A DNA stretch of 64,000 nt from Roridomyces roridus (lineage: Eukaryota > Basidiomycota > Agaricomycetes > Agaricales > Mycenaceae): contig JARKIF010000014.1 in assembly GCA_029378245.1 (NCBI GenBank), forward strand, positions 1,240,001 to 1,304,000, in the 5' to 3' direction. The notes under the pieces were generated by a model that was not told the origin of the DNA, did not search any database, and saw nothing but the letters and a program-made list of their open reading frames with translations. The position numbers and the translations under genes were made by a program. This document shows positions 44,008-55,600 of the stretch, in pieces (the first letter of the stretch is position 1; each line of letters starts with the position of its first letter).

Positions 44008-44671
44008 CCAAGATGAAGCTGTGGATTTTGCAAAAGCACTGAACTTAGAATTTGACTGATAGTGTGAAAACAATAGTCTGGTGGTTACCACGCCCCCGTA
44101 TGAGGAGGGTTGCATCATTAGATAAGCACCCCATTTGGATGGCACGTGCCTTGTGACCGGTGGCTGTAATCCATGTTCCCAACGCGCAAAATATTTTTCA
44201 GACGCGTTTGGCGGAAGTTTGAGCAGAATAGCTTTGACTCCCCAAAGGTCTGTCTTCCCTTTCTGCGTGAACCTTGAAAACGGAGGGACACACTTGCTCG
44301 GCACGTGAATTTGACGTGGGATCCACATTCTCTTGGCATTGCTGCAACATTGCTGTTGGTCTCCTTTTCCACGTCCTGGCAGCCGCCGGCGGCTGGGCCA
44401 GTCACTACTCTTTAGATAATAGTACCCAGAACTTGCTCAAAATGCAATGAAAACACGTCTGGACACGTAGAAAATGGGAGATCAATGAAGTGCTTATATA
44501 ATGGTGCAAGGCTCCGCTTATCAGGGCGCGGTTGCCAACAGACTATATTCGCGGAGGTTACGGAGCGATAGTCTGTCAAGAGAGACTATGAAAACAATCA
44601 ATGGACTTGTAGCGAATTTTGAATTTGTACAGTTTACCGCATACTAATACATACTGCCCTCTGCAGTGCCC
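44008..44671. other. Repeat-derived spacer
   Basis: Contains the inverted partner (44070-44105) of the tRNA D-arm-like block at 3594-3635. A minus-strand frame (43879-44328) reads through the LTR edge and is not a gene. From about 44580 the sequence matches 46915-47040 of the next block. Confidence 0.
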
Positions 44672-45275
44672 TCAACTCTCTCCCAAGTTCTCGCGCAATT
44701 CGAGGACCGCAGCGTTGATGGCATCTTCACTGGGCAGATCGCGCTTGGCGTCCCTCATCGCCGCAAACATCATGTGAACCGTCTCCTTGTCCTCCTTCTG
44801 AGCCAGATTTCAGTCAGTGTTCAGATGCTCAGATGCTCAGCGAATACTTGCTGTTTTCGCCAGTGCCACCACCTGCTCCTCGAGAGGGAGGATCAAGTCG
44901 ATGTCTTCAATGATCTGGGTGTTCAGCGGGGGTTTGACGTCTGGTCCGCCCGCCAGGAGATCTTGGTCGGGCCCAAATGCAAGGGCGAGGGATCTGGAGA
45001 CAGATTCGGCGGTGAATATCGGGATAGACGCGTCAAACATACGCGTTCTTGTTCTTCTCCTCCATATCCGTCGCGTCTTTGCTGACCGTGACTTTCTTTT
45101 CCGGCACCCTAGAAAGAGTCAGTGGATATCGGGATGGGTACGCTTGTATCGACACATACAGTGACATGTATTTCGACGAGCAAGCGGTGGTGGTGGTTAG
45201 GAGAGTTGTGATCGGATCTGGTGGCGGTGTGATAAGCTTCTCCAACCGAAATCCTTCCACACCTCGGTACTTACA
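44672..45275 (-). pseudogene. C-terminal exons of the coiled-coil gene family, copy D
   Basis: Minus-strand exons can be joined by short introns: SKYMSL, then VPEKKVTVSKDATDMEEKN, then LAFGPDQDLLAGGPDVKPP and IIEDIDLILPLEEQVVALA, then KEDKETVHMMFAAMRDAKRD and INAAVLELRENLGES, ending at 44672. One intron would be GC-AG (donor GCAAGT). No start or 5' exons are present, so it is a 3' fragment. The protein family is unrecognised: acidic, Lys-rich and probably helical. Confidence 0.
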
Positions 45276-45286
45276 CAGAATTCCAC

Positions 45287-45317
45287 GGATCGCTCTGAGT
45301 TCGATCCTCACAGGGGC
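45287..45317 (+). other. tRNA 3'-half-like remnant
   Basis: CTGAGTTCGATCCTCAC resembles a T arm (stem TGAG/CTCA, loop TTCGATC) followed by CAGGGGCA, but no 5' half is found within 100 bp upstream. It sits just before block R copy B, as the complete tRNA-Asn sits just before copy A. Confidence 0.
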
Positions 45318-45324
45318 AGAGATC

Positions 45325-46260
45325 TTTTTTTTGCGAGTCCAGGGGTCCTATTTTACCTTGATTTTTCACCTAGAAACATCTCCAGAGCTCAGGAATTTTT
45401 TGCAGAATTTTTGGGCAAGTGGTTCTCACCAAGACAATATTTTTGGTCCCGGATGGGTCTTTTACCTTGGGTTTCACTTGAAAACACCTCCGGAACCCCG
45501 GGAATTTTTTCCAGAATTTTTGGACAAGTGGTTGTCGCACCTGGTGAGTCAAGAAGTAGAGCAGGTTGTCACCGCGGGCAAAAGCCACCGCACATCAAAG
45601 AGAGTGCGGTCAAGGGACCTTTCTCTAACAATTTTCCAAGGTAACCCATCGGTCTATTTTTCCTTTGTGCTCCTTTGTTACATGTCGGAAAAACGTGATC
45701 CGAATTATAATTGGACGTGGCTATTATGGGATGATAAGCGATTGTAATAGATTGTGATCAATTTTGATCAACATGCGAGAAAGCCAACAATCAATCAAAC
45801 TGCGCTGGGGACATGCTGGTCACGTCACACTCTATCCGGGAAGTGCACAGGTCACACAGCAGCCTCAGTGAACCAGATTACCACCGAAATTGGGAAATCC
45901 AGCCCACTTGTTCGTAGATTCTCCTCAATTATAATTCAATTATAAAAGGCTGTTTTGATTATGATATTATTTGTTTATAATTGGTGTATAATTGATTATA
46001 ATTGGATTATAATTAAAAACAGCTTTTTCCGACACAATTCACAGACGGGTTGCCTTCAAGAAATGTCCCTTAACTGCACGCTTCTTTCTGGTGTGGTAAC
46101 TTTTGCCCGCAGTGTGTTCTGTGCAGGACTCAGCGGGCACATCCCCGGGTACATCTCGCAGTGGCTAAGAGTCCAAGACTCGCAGAGTTGGCAAGTAGAG
46201 TCGGTGGTAATAAATTCAACATTGGGGTAGAGGCATCTACTGGTTCTTAGTACTTGTCGT
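45325..46260. repeat. Dispersed block R, copy B, with MITE inside
   Basis: Homologous to 38055-38640 along its whole length, starting at GCGAGTCCAGGGGTCC and continuing to GGTTCTTAGTACTTGTCG, except for the 352-bp MITE at 45683-46034. The tandem internal unit is also present here. Confidence 0.
45683..46034. mobile_element. 352-bp MITE with TGTCGGAAAAA termini
   Basis: Ends TGTCGGAAAAA and TTTTTCCGACA are inverted repeats. The interior is AT-rich with repeated TTATAATT palindromes. The homologous empty site in copy A (TTGTTACAATTCAC, about 38410) shows the exact insertion, leaving CA on each side as a minimal target duplication (a 3-bp ACA reading is also possible). No coding capacity; non-autonomous DNA transposon of unknown superfamily. 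Confidence 0.
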
Positions 46261-46870
46261 AGACTGGCAACGGCAGAGTAATGGCCGTCAGCTTCAACAA
46301 CTTCCGAATCATCGACAGATGAGCCTCTTCTTCCGACACCTCCTGAGTCCTCATCTTGCTCGTACTCGCTTTTGTCGCGGGGTTTCTATGAGGTAGGAAG
46401 CGGGATTCAGCCGCAGTGAAGGGGCTGGAATGTTGAGCGCCATACAGTGTGAATGTTGCCGTGGTGAGCGCCATAGACGTGGTTCTCCTGTAGAGCAGAG
46501 GCGTTTCAAAATTTCAGGTCGAAAGGGCATCTCGGCTAGCCTTGAAATTGCTCCAACTCGTAGATCTGCTCTTGCTCTACAACGAGAGCCTCCCTGGCGT
46601 CGGCGAGTTCCAACTTCCATCTCCGATTTCGCCATCCGTATTTCAGCCGGTGAAAAGACGCGGTCAAGGATGTGGTCAAGTTTCACTGAGCACAGTCAGT
46701 AGAGGTCGAATGTCGCGTGTTGAAACCTTACTGTGAGTTTCTTCGACTTCAAACTGCACAGGGAGTGAGTAGAGATGAATATATTCGGGTGACTGTGACG
46801 CTTGGTGTTGCCTAACCAGAGTTTTTCAGAGTAGTAGATGTATGCGTACAAGGCGCCTTGTTGCTCTTCT
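46261..46870 (-). pseudogene. Degenerate coiled-coil gene, copy B
   Basis: Homologous to copy A (38641-39406). LELADAREALVVEQEQIYEL is readable on the minus strand near 46550-46620, then stops follow. The acidic tail is lost. It carries the empty site of the 4.0-kb element (TATGCGTACAAGGCGCC, about 46845). Confidence 0.
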
Positions 46871-47056
46871 CGGGCGAACGCCTAGCAATCCAAGGAGAAA
46901 TGTGACTGATGGTGCAAAACCAATGAATGGACTTTGAGCGAATTTGAATTTGTACATTTTACCGCATACTGATACATACTGCCTCTGCAGTGCCCTCATT
47001 CTCTCCCAAGTGCTCCCTCATTGCGTAATTCGAGGATCCTGGCGTTGATGAGATCT

Positions 47057-48320
47057 TCACTGGCCAGATCGCTCCCCGTCCTCGTTTTCCATCTCGCTGA
47101 CATCTTCATCAGAGGACTCGTCTTCTTCCTCTTCTTCCGACACCTCCTCGTCTTCCTCGTACTCGCTTTCGTCGTCGCTCGGAAGCCAGGTGGATGGACG
47201 GAGGGAGGACAGATTAGCGTTGAGCGTGTTGACGAGTGGAGTATTGAGAAGCTGAATCCGCAGCTGAGCCGATTGTTCCTCCAACTCGAAGGTCTGTTCC
47301 TGCTGGAAAGCGAGAGCCTCCCTGACATCGGCGAGTTCCCTCTCGAGTTGCGCGGTGCGTACGATGTCCGCTGCTGCCAAGACGCGATCGAGCGGGTCAC
47401 TGTGACTGAGCACGGTCAGTAGACGTCGATGTATGTGTGTGGAGATCTTATTCGGACATTCGTGCCAGTCTGGATCTGGGAGTGAGCAGAGACGGATACA
47501 TGCATGCGGGTGAATCTTACGCTTTCTGTTTCCTGACCAGAGTTCTGAGTTAGTGAGAGAACAATGATGTACTTATGCACAACTCACGGCTCATCGTCAT
47601 CGCTGTCATCAACAGCCTTCTGGGTCTTGTTGGGCGCACTGGAGACAGAGTCGGTGGTAAATATTGGGACAGACGCGTCAAACGTACGCGTTCTTCTCCT
47701 CCATATCCGTCGCGTCTTTGCTGACCATGACTTTCTTTTCCGGCGCCCCAGAAAGAGTCAGTGGACATCGGGATGGGTACGCTTGTATCGACACGTACGG
47801 TGACATGTATTTCGACAACCACGCGTTGATGGCATCTTCACTGGGCGGATCGCGCTTCGCGCTCCTCATCGCCGCAAACATCTTGCGAATCGTCTCCTTG
47901 TCCTTCTTCTGAGCCAGATTTCAGTCAGTGTTCGGATGCCCAACGAATACTTACTGTTTTCGCCAGTTCCACCAGCTTTTCCTCGAGAGGGAGGATCAAG
48001 TCGATGTCTTCAATGATCTGCGTGTTTAGCTGGGGTTTGACGTCTGGTCCGCCCGCCAGGAGATCTTGGTCGGACCCGAGTGCGAGGTCGAGGGATCTAG
48101 AGACAGATTCGGGGTGAATATCAGGATAGGCGCGTCAAACGTACGCGTTCTTCTCCTCCATATCCGTCGCGTCTTTGCTGACCGTGATTTTCTTTTCCGG
48201 CGCCCTAGAAAGAGTCAGTGGATGTGGGGATGGGTACGCTTGTATCGACACGTACAGTGACATGTATTTCGACGAGCAAGCGGTGGTGGTTGTGGTTAAG
48301 AAGAGTTCTGTCGATCGCAT
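47057..48320 (-). pseudogene. Coiled-coil/acidic-tail gene, copy C, internally duplicated
   Basis: The best-kept copy. Joining short introns gives SKYMSL / APEKKITVSKDATDMEEKN / SLDLALGSDQDLLAGGPDVK / KKDKETIRKMFAAMRSAKRD, then a second SKYMSP / APEKKVMVSKDATDMEEKN, a linker KTQKAVDDSDDDEP, a four-residue exon (KQKA) and a final exon 47057-47410 with a coiled coil (LERELADVREALAFQQEQTF) and an acidic tail (SEEEEEDESSDEDVSE). The acceptor before the second APEKK is mutated (CTGG for CTAG; base 47749), so the internal duplication may not splice. No 5' end or start is visible. Function unknown. Confidence 0.
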
Positions 48321-48410
48321 CTGGTGGCGGTGTGATAAGCTCCTATCCGCTACAAATATTCCATGGAATCAATTTTACTAGATGTGCATACACTATACAA
48401 TATTATAGTC

Positions 48411-51400
48411 TCATCTCCAGCCATTAGAAGACGCTCGAGTCGGTGAGTGGGGTGGGGAATTCTGGTTAAAATACTGCGGTTTTTGCTGCTTGTCCGGGAG
48501 ATAGAGGGGGATGGTAGGGATGAGCTCAAAGACATGTTGGGCAAGAATCCGTGAAGGCCTGCTTCCAGGGTCCCCGCCATTCATCACGGCATGAACTTGT
48601 GCCTCCTGCACAGTGGGCTCTCCATCACGGCCTGGGGTCGCCGTGATAGTGGAGGTAACGCCGCGGCCATCCCAAAGACAGCGGACGTCATTACCAGGGA
48701 TAATCTGCGCCAAGCGTCCATTCTCGAGGTTACGGACCTCGATGAATCGCGAGTCGAAGAGGAGAATGTATGGCGAATGCAAAGCCACCCTCTCGGCATT
48801 CCCTTCCCATTCAATGGTCGCGCCGCCGTTCCGCGGCTCTCCATGTTTGTCGACATAGACTCCGAATTCTGACACAACGTTAGCGCGAAATATAGTAGCG
48901 ACGACTGACGCACCATTGTAACATAGCAAGAACCCATCTTCATTAGATCGGAACATGCCTATAGGACGGCACGCATCACATCGCCTCGATAATGCTGCAA
49001 GCTTGGGATCCTCTCGCAGCGGGATGGTCACGCTCTTGAAGCTGGGACGGCATCAGAGAAATCCAGGGATTCATTCAGCACTCACTCGTTCAAATCCATA
49101 ATCTCAAAGCCCCTCGTGCACAAGATGACAATCTTGGCCTTGAGGAAGTAGAGGTCAAACGACTCGGAAGGCAAGAAAAAGTCCCTGTAAATCCGGAACC
49201 ACTCCGACTTGTTGGATTTGAAGCCAAAGCGCGAGCCCAATCCCGCGGGAGCCTTGACCTTTTCGTTGATCTTGTCGCCGACAGGCTCGAGAACACGGAA
49301 GATACTGTCCAGTCCCTTCTTCTTCATGTAGATGACGAGTGTCCGACCATGCAGCGTCCCCACGCTGAAAAAGTGCACATCCTTGGTTCCATTGAGTTTT
49401 TGCGGAACTTGCGAGGCGTGCGATCCCTGCGGAGACGATGGCACCAGCGCTTCGATGTGGTACGCAAACAGGGACTTGTCCGCCAAGACGAGAAAGATGC
49501 CAAACTCCTCGAGCATCGCGCATTGCGTCACCATTTTCAGGTGAAGAACGCGTCGCATGGATTTGGCGTCATGTCGGAACCCAATCCACACGCCTTCAGC
49601 ACAACCAATAGCCACCAAACCACGACCATCACTGGTATCTGAACTAGAGTTAGCACAGTACAATACAAGTCAAACTAACGCACTGAATGGAACAGAGCAA
49701 GTAACTTTGCCCGTGAATGAAGTGTCTTGATTCCACTGTTGTGACGCAGAAGCGACCTGAATCGACGGCATCATGAACGTGTCGGCACTGAGTGTCTCAA
49801 TCTCAAAGACCCGATTCGACTCTTGGACGACCTTGCGGATGCCCAGCGCTTCATCGAGCTTCTGCTTCCACTCGGAACGCGCTTGCGCCGATTCGGAAAA
49901 GAGGATGTGGGGGCCACCCAAGCGACCGTTGTGATGTATTGTCCAGGGATAGACAGCTCGAGAGTCGATGGCGCTCTCGGGTGTCGTGATCGCGCTGCCT
50001 TCGCCGCGTTCCCCACGCTCACCCCGAAGATTACGGAGCAGGCCTGTACCACGTTGTGTCGGGGGATCAGTAAAGTTGACCAGCGTTAGTAGATCCAACG
50101 GAATCGGCCGTCGGTTGACCTGGTATTTAGTCACCCCGTCTCTCTCCTTTGGTTTCGTCATCACAACTAATAAAAAAATTCAGGCATTTCCTCGACAAAA
50201 GTGACTTTGCTCACGGTAGTTGTCGAATAGTACCACGAAGAGCTCGCTCCACCCATTCCATTCGAGCGTAGGGATAGTGTTATCCGGCTGGCGAAGGACT
50301 TTTCCTGCATAGATCAACGCACGGTTCTCGTTCAGAAGATCCATGTCCTGCCAGAGATCAATAAACAAATGCAAACAGAGCAAGGACATACGACTGCTTC
50401 GCCCTGCTTGAAGACCAGGTTGGAGTTGTACCGCCACAACTCGACCTTTTGCTTGGCGGACACGACACCGGGCTCCGTGTCCTTCCCTAATGCCTTGATC
50501 ACTTCAAGAACTTGGGGAATTTCCTTCCGGTCGTCGTGATTTTGTGGCGTCTCGTCAAGGATGCCCTTGAGCAGGAGTTCGTATCGGAGCAGCCTTGGAA
50601 TCGGCCGATTGATAAAGTTCTTCATGTCCAATCGGTGCGCGTCGGCATGCCGCACGGCTAACTGTACTGCTTTGAGTATGAGCAGTGGATAAAGAAAGCG
50701 ACGTACGTCAACAAAACTCTTGAATTCGGGGCTCTTGGCCATCTGGTCGTCGATACGGTAAGCCGCTATCGGGTAATTGGGAATATATTCCATATACACG
50801 TCGCGGAAATTCAGAGCAGCATCAAACATGGCAGCAGTAACGCTCCGAATGACGGGATGCTGCTCGCGTTGAATCTCGTGAAATTTGTCGACAAGTTTGC
50901 GGTGGTGTTGATACAACTCGGAAAAATTGTGGAACACGTCTTCAATGAATTGTTCCAGCATTTCTGATGTGGGGAATAGAGGCGGGTCATTGGCTCGCAT
51001 AGGTTTGATGTACATCTGAAAAAAGTGAGTCGAGTCCATGGGTGCGAGGATGGACATACATATTCAATATTCTCCAGATCCTTCACATACGCCATCTCGC
51101 CCTTGATAAGCTCAAAGATGATCGACTGTCGCTTCTGCTCCTCCTTTGGCAACGCTGTCCGCACTTCGGGCGCGACGAGGTCATGCCACTCCCATTTGCC
51201 TGGAGCACCCTTGCCCATGGCGGTCTGGAATGTGCGCAGTTGTGCGACACTTTGCAGATTCTTGATCGCACCAATGGCCTCAACAAGATAGTCCGCATCG
51301 GGGTTTCCTTCCGCCGTCTCGTGGAATATCGCGTCCAGCAGCACAGGATATTTTTGCAGGTGCTCAGCCGGTCGGTTGAGAAAGTGCTTCAAGTCCAGAC

Positions 51401-53461
51401 GCATGGTGTCGCGAGAAGATTGCCGTGAACATTGCTGAAGAATATAAGACCTCGCAAAAGTGCACGAAAAAAAGTTGAAGTTACTTCAAGGAAAATTCGA
51501 AACTCGGGATTGGAATCCATCTCCTCCTTCAATCGCTTCTCCGCCAGCGGGTGATGCCCAATGTATATCGGATAAGCCAGTCGAAATTCAGTGGCAGCCG
51601 ACAAGAAGACGTCCCCTATACGCTGTATGACAGGCGCCTGCTCGCGTTGTCGTACATACATGACCTCCAACAAACGACGATTGCATTCTCTTAAATCGAG
51701 AATGTTCCCGAAAACTTCATCAATAAAGTCGTCGAGCCGTTCGAGAGGAATGACAGGTGGGTTGGCAGCGCGCAAGGGCTTGAGGAAGACCGTCTCGACG
51801 ATATCGAGGTCCTGGATGTACTGATCCTCTTTGCTGATGAGCTTGTGGATGATCCTAAAAAGAATATCAGCAACAAATGATGAAACCGATGAAAAAAACG
51901 CACGTCTGGCGATTGATCTCACTCTCTGGAAGCTGTGAAAGGACTTCCTGAGGAACGGTATTGGGCCACTCCTCGCGCAACGGCAGGGTAGGAGTCTCCG
52001 CGGGACCCGGAGTCGGTAAAACAAGGGTGTTACCCCTCCGCGGACAACCGTAGGAGTAGCACGGCACTTCATCCTCGCAACTTGGCGTATAGCATTTGGT
52101 CAACATCGTAACCACGCCAGTTGGAAGCTCTTCCCGAGGTGCGTCGGAAGCTCCTTCGACGTCGTCGAGGAACATATACACATCTTCCACGCCATCCTGC
52201 AGTACGCGACCGCCCCATTCGACCTCGTAGAAGAATAGCTGGCTTTGGAGACTACGAGCCACTTGGAGAGCGGCACTCCGGTCGCTGGTTGAGATGCCGT
52301 GGTTTACGGCCAGTTCGCGCTGGATTTGGGTTTGGATAGTGCTGACGATATCCTTGCCCGTGAAGGCGCGAGGGTAGGGGATACTGCCCTTGACATGGGT
52401 CCCTCGGGGAACCTTGTCGCGCAGCTGCACTGCAATGTGCGAGAGCAAGGAGTAGTTGACGAAACGGGACTCGTCGTCCTCTTCCTCTTCCTCCCAATAC
52501 TCGGCCTCGGCGTCATCATGAAGTTCCAACGGCCCACGTGGAGCGTAGCTGGCAAGATCGCGCAACATCTCACTTGGTCGGCGGTCAATGCCGCTGGGGC
52601 CCGTGGAAAGATATTGATCAGGTGCTGGGCCTGGAGCGCCAGTACTATTGGCGGAAGTGTTGCGACTCAGCGCTTGGGAGGAGCTGGAGCGCGCATACTG
52701 GGGGTTGTTGTCTGGGAAAAGCATTCAGCGGCCCAGAAATCTTTATTTAGCAGTGGACTAACACGCGGGTGTCAATTTGTATTGCTGGCTCTCGGGGAGG
52801 GTGCCTAGTTGGCCGTTGGAACGCACAGGATAAGAGTCATACTGATCATAAGTTGGAGATCCAGGCGTTGTTGGGGCTCCAGCGCCCGGCGGACGGAACG
52901 AGGGTTCACGCGACACTGCGCCGTATGAGCCCGACGAGTCCGAGTTCCGTGTCACTGGTCGAGGAGGCGCGGATCTGGCTGGAGCAGAGGGCAAACGACG
53001 CATACTGGTCGCGGTAGCTTGTCGAAGGAGATCGGATGAGCCCGCTGTGGTATACGACTCGACGCTTGGTCGTGGGGATGGCGCACCGGCGTCGTAGGGA
53101 TCGGGCTCTGGCATAGTCATGCCAATGGAAGACGAGGGCGAGGAAGGCGTCGGTGGTAGACGGCGGACTGAACCTTTGCTTGGCCGTTGAGGTTTGTGCG
53201 AATAGTAACTACGGTCATCATCTAATGCCAGTTTATTCTCGGTCAGTGGCAGGAGATAGCAACCGACGCACGAGGAGTACTGGGCATCGACGAGACGGTC
53301 GGCGACGCCTCGCTGTCCGTGCCGTAGACACTGTAGATGTTCTCCAGTTCTCCATCCGCAGGGGTTTCCGTGGCAAATCCGGCCCATACTTCGTCGTACA
53401 GCTTCTGGAGGTCCTGGTCGACAGGAGAAACGGGTCTGGCAGGCATTGTCGCTGCGGACAT
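48411..53461 (-). CDS. ROM2: Rho1 guanine-nucleotide exchange factor: DEP-DH-DH-PH-CNH
   Basis: A large gene from ATG 53461 to 48411. After a Ser/Pro-rich lead (to about 52740) comes a DEP domain (LLSHIAVQLRDKV to VYMFLDD, about 52435-52150). Then come two complete DH domains: the first starts IIHKLISKEDQYIQDLDIVE and includes DLKHFLNRPAEHLQKYPVLL (51860-51080); the second starts IIFELIKGEMAYVKDLENIE and includes NFINRPIPRLLRYELLLKGI (51130-50430). A PH domain follows (LIYAGKVLRQPD to SEWKQKLDEALG) and a C-terminal citron homology domain (VAIGCAEGVWIGF to RCLWDGRG). It should activate Rho1 in cell-wall integrity signalling and polarity. Yeast Rom1/Rom2 have one DH; two is unusual. The symbol is by family resemblance. 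Confidence 0.
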
Positions 53462-53681
53462 GGTCCCAGGCCAGGGGGAGTCTAATAGTCGGTCGATAAG
53501 TCGAGCCGTTTGAATGGATCAATCCCGTGCCGCAAAATTCATTTTGATCTACTATTCTGGTGGACACTGCGTAACACCGCAAGCAACGTGAAAGTGGGAT
53601 TGCGGAAGGCTGCGCAACGCCGTTCGTATCATACACCGACCGAATAAGATTATAACGCTATAGGTACACTGCAAACGCGAC
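53462..53681. other. Short intergenic region, SYF2 3' end to GEF start
   Basis: 220 bp, both genes on the minus strand. It holds the promoter of the exchange factor and the 3' end of SYF2. No defined site recognised. Confidence 0.
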
Positions 53682-54789
53682 TCAGAGGGCAGTACCCCGC
53701 TCGAAGCTTGCACGGATCTCGGCAGTATATTTGTCGTAGTACCGCGCAATCTGCAGAATTCGTTAGTTTCGTGAAGCTAGCACAGAGCAAACGCACCTTC
53801 TTGTTGAACACACGATTGTGCTCGTTGATGTAGGTGATATCGCCCTGGTCCTCGTTTGGCCGTTTGCGCGAGAACTTGCTCTTTTTGTCGATGCTGACGA
53901 GGAATGAGCCAAAGCGGAAGGAATCGCAGAAAAACGGACTCTTTGTTGATCTTCCCAACAACGCGGTCGATCGCATCTTCCGAAGGTTTGTTGTCCCCGT
54001 AGATAAGCGTGTTGGCATCGCGGTAGAGGTTCTCTGCTGCCAGTCGTTGCTCTTCCGCCGTTGGTATCATCTAATATGGAACAGAATGAATAAAAGGAAT
54101 GCGGAACGAGCCAATAGCGCACCTGTGAAGAAGAACCAGTTGGGTCAAAGGCAGTCAACGAGCCAGGAGCAAGGCCCATTGCCAGCTCCTTCTGTTGGTT
54201 GTATGCCACCAAGTCGGGTTTGATGTGGTCCAAATCCTTCTTATACCGTCTCCGCGCAGCATGAGCATCGTCTGGCCGGGAGCGTAAGTATCATTCAACA
54301 CCGCACAAACAGAGACGCACCATGGAACTCAAAGTCTGCCCTCCGAGCCTTGCGCGCTTTCTTCTTCTCCCAGTTATCGTTCTCCTCAATCGTCCACTCC
54401 CAATTCTTTGCCCGCTCAACTGCATCAGGCTCCCCACGCTCCTCGGCGTCTGCCTTGGTCCGCAGTGTCTCTGCCAGCTTGCGCTGCTTCTCTAACCGAG
54501 CCAATTCTCTGGCGGTCATATGCGCCTTGGCAGATTCCTCCACCAGCGAAGCCCGGTTCGCTTTATTCGAAGCCGCGCGTTTCTGTCGTAACGCATCCAT
54601 TTTCGCCTTGCGCTCCTCCATAGTCAGCGCTGTTGTTGTCGGTGCTGGAGAGTCGGCACTCGGCATAGGCTCGTCGACAGGTGGCTCCGGTATTGAGTCT
54701 TCAGCGTCCATGGGGGTTTCCTCAACCACCTCCTCTTCTTCGACCTGCTTTGCGGACTTGTTTCCGCGCTTGGAACGTACAGCAGGCAT
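53682..54789 (-). CDS. SYF2: Pre-mRNA-splicing factor SYF2
   Basis: Start ATG 54789, stop 53682, about five exons. The N-terminus is acidic and low complexity (VEEEEVVEETP). The SYF2 domain follows: ALTMEERKAKMDALRQKR, LARLEKQRKLAETL, WEWTIEENDNWEKKKARKAR, RRYKKDLDHIKPDLVAYNQQ, PSEDAIDRVVGKINK, then FSRKRPNEDQGDITYINEHN and the C-terminal IARYYDKYTAEIRASFERG. SYF2 is a component of the NineTeen/Prp19-associated complex and of active spliceosomes, where its helices run along Syf1/Clf1 and contact RNA. Length and motif order match the family, and all conserved blocks are present. An essential-type housekeeping gene in an intron-rich genome. Confidence 0.
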
Positions 54790-55218
54790 CGAGGTTGAAT
54801 GAGAGATGATGAGAGATCAAATTAGGAAAGGGCACAAAACAAAGACACGCAAATCAGACTGTGATTACGACCTCCACCATCCTTCGCCACTATCCTCTCT
54901 CGATGATTTTCGAACGCGCTTTTAGTTGACGCGAGACGCGTACTAAGCCCGGGGCCCACGACAAGGGAGCACGAGGTTCTCACCACCCCCGGGAAATAGG
55001 GAGCTGTCTGAGGGACCCTTTCAATCCGTACCAACGACGAGGACGATGACTCACCGTGCGTCTTGGGACTTGAAATCTTCGGCGTCCTGGATGCCGAACC
55101 GCAAGAATCGAGTAACCACATCCCCCAGAGCTTGAAGTCTTCCATTTGTCCAGCCCTTGAAGAACCCGAAGCAAGAAGCAACCTAGGTACACAGAGTAGA
55201 ACCAGCCCAGAAGTCATG
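54790..55218. other. Upstream region of SYF2
   Basis: A minus-strand frame here (54822-55238) is open for 138 codons but has no conserved character. Treated as promoter and spacer. Confidence 0.
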
Positions 55219-55600
55219 TCATGCAAGCCCAGCCACAATCGCTTCAGTCAATTCAATTGTCTTCGGTTTCTTGGCTCTTGGTTTGCGCGCAGTTTGCTGG
55301 TCTTGAAGGATAACGTGGCGGGTCTGGAAGAGGGCGAGTCGGCGGCCTTGAATCTTGAAGGAAGGGTGGTCTGGCTAGGTGAGCAAATGATACCCATGCA
55401 CAGTTTCAGAAAACTCACCGAAATGTGTACAGGCGGTGGACGGTTGAGACGAAGGCGGGCTTGGGAGGATCGCGTCCATGTCCGTGGAAGTTCTCAATAA
55501 AGTCCTTACCGGGGTCGGGCGCCAGGCATGGAGAGAAGGATATGGGTGCAGTGGAAGAGACGTTGAGAGTGGCTGACACTAAAATTTGAGACTTCAAGTG
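55219..55600 (-). CDS. Small basic protein, C-terminal exon (partial model)
   Basis: A minus-strand exon ending at TGA 55219-55221 reads PDHPSFKIQGRRLALFQTRH, then VILQDQQTARKPRAKKPKTI and ELTEAIVAGLA. It looks like real coding sequence: amphipathic, Lys/Arg-rich, and preceded by a good acceptor (CCTAG at 55379-55383). A donor GTGAGT before 55425 joins it in phase to RLNRPPPVHIS. Further upstream the frame meets a stop, and no ATG can be fixed. Possibly a mitochondrial or ribosome-associated protein, but I do not recognise the family. Confidence 0.
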
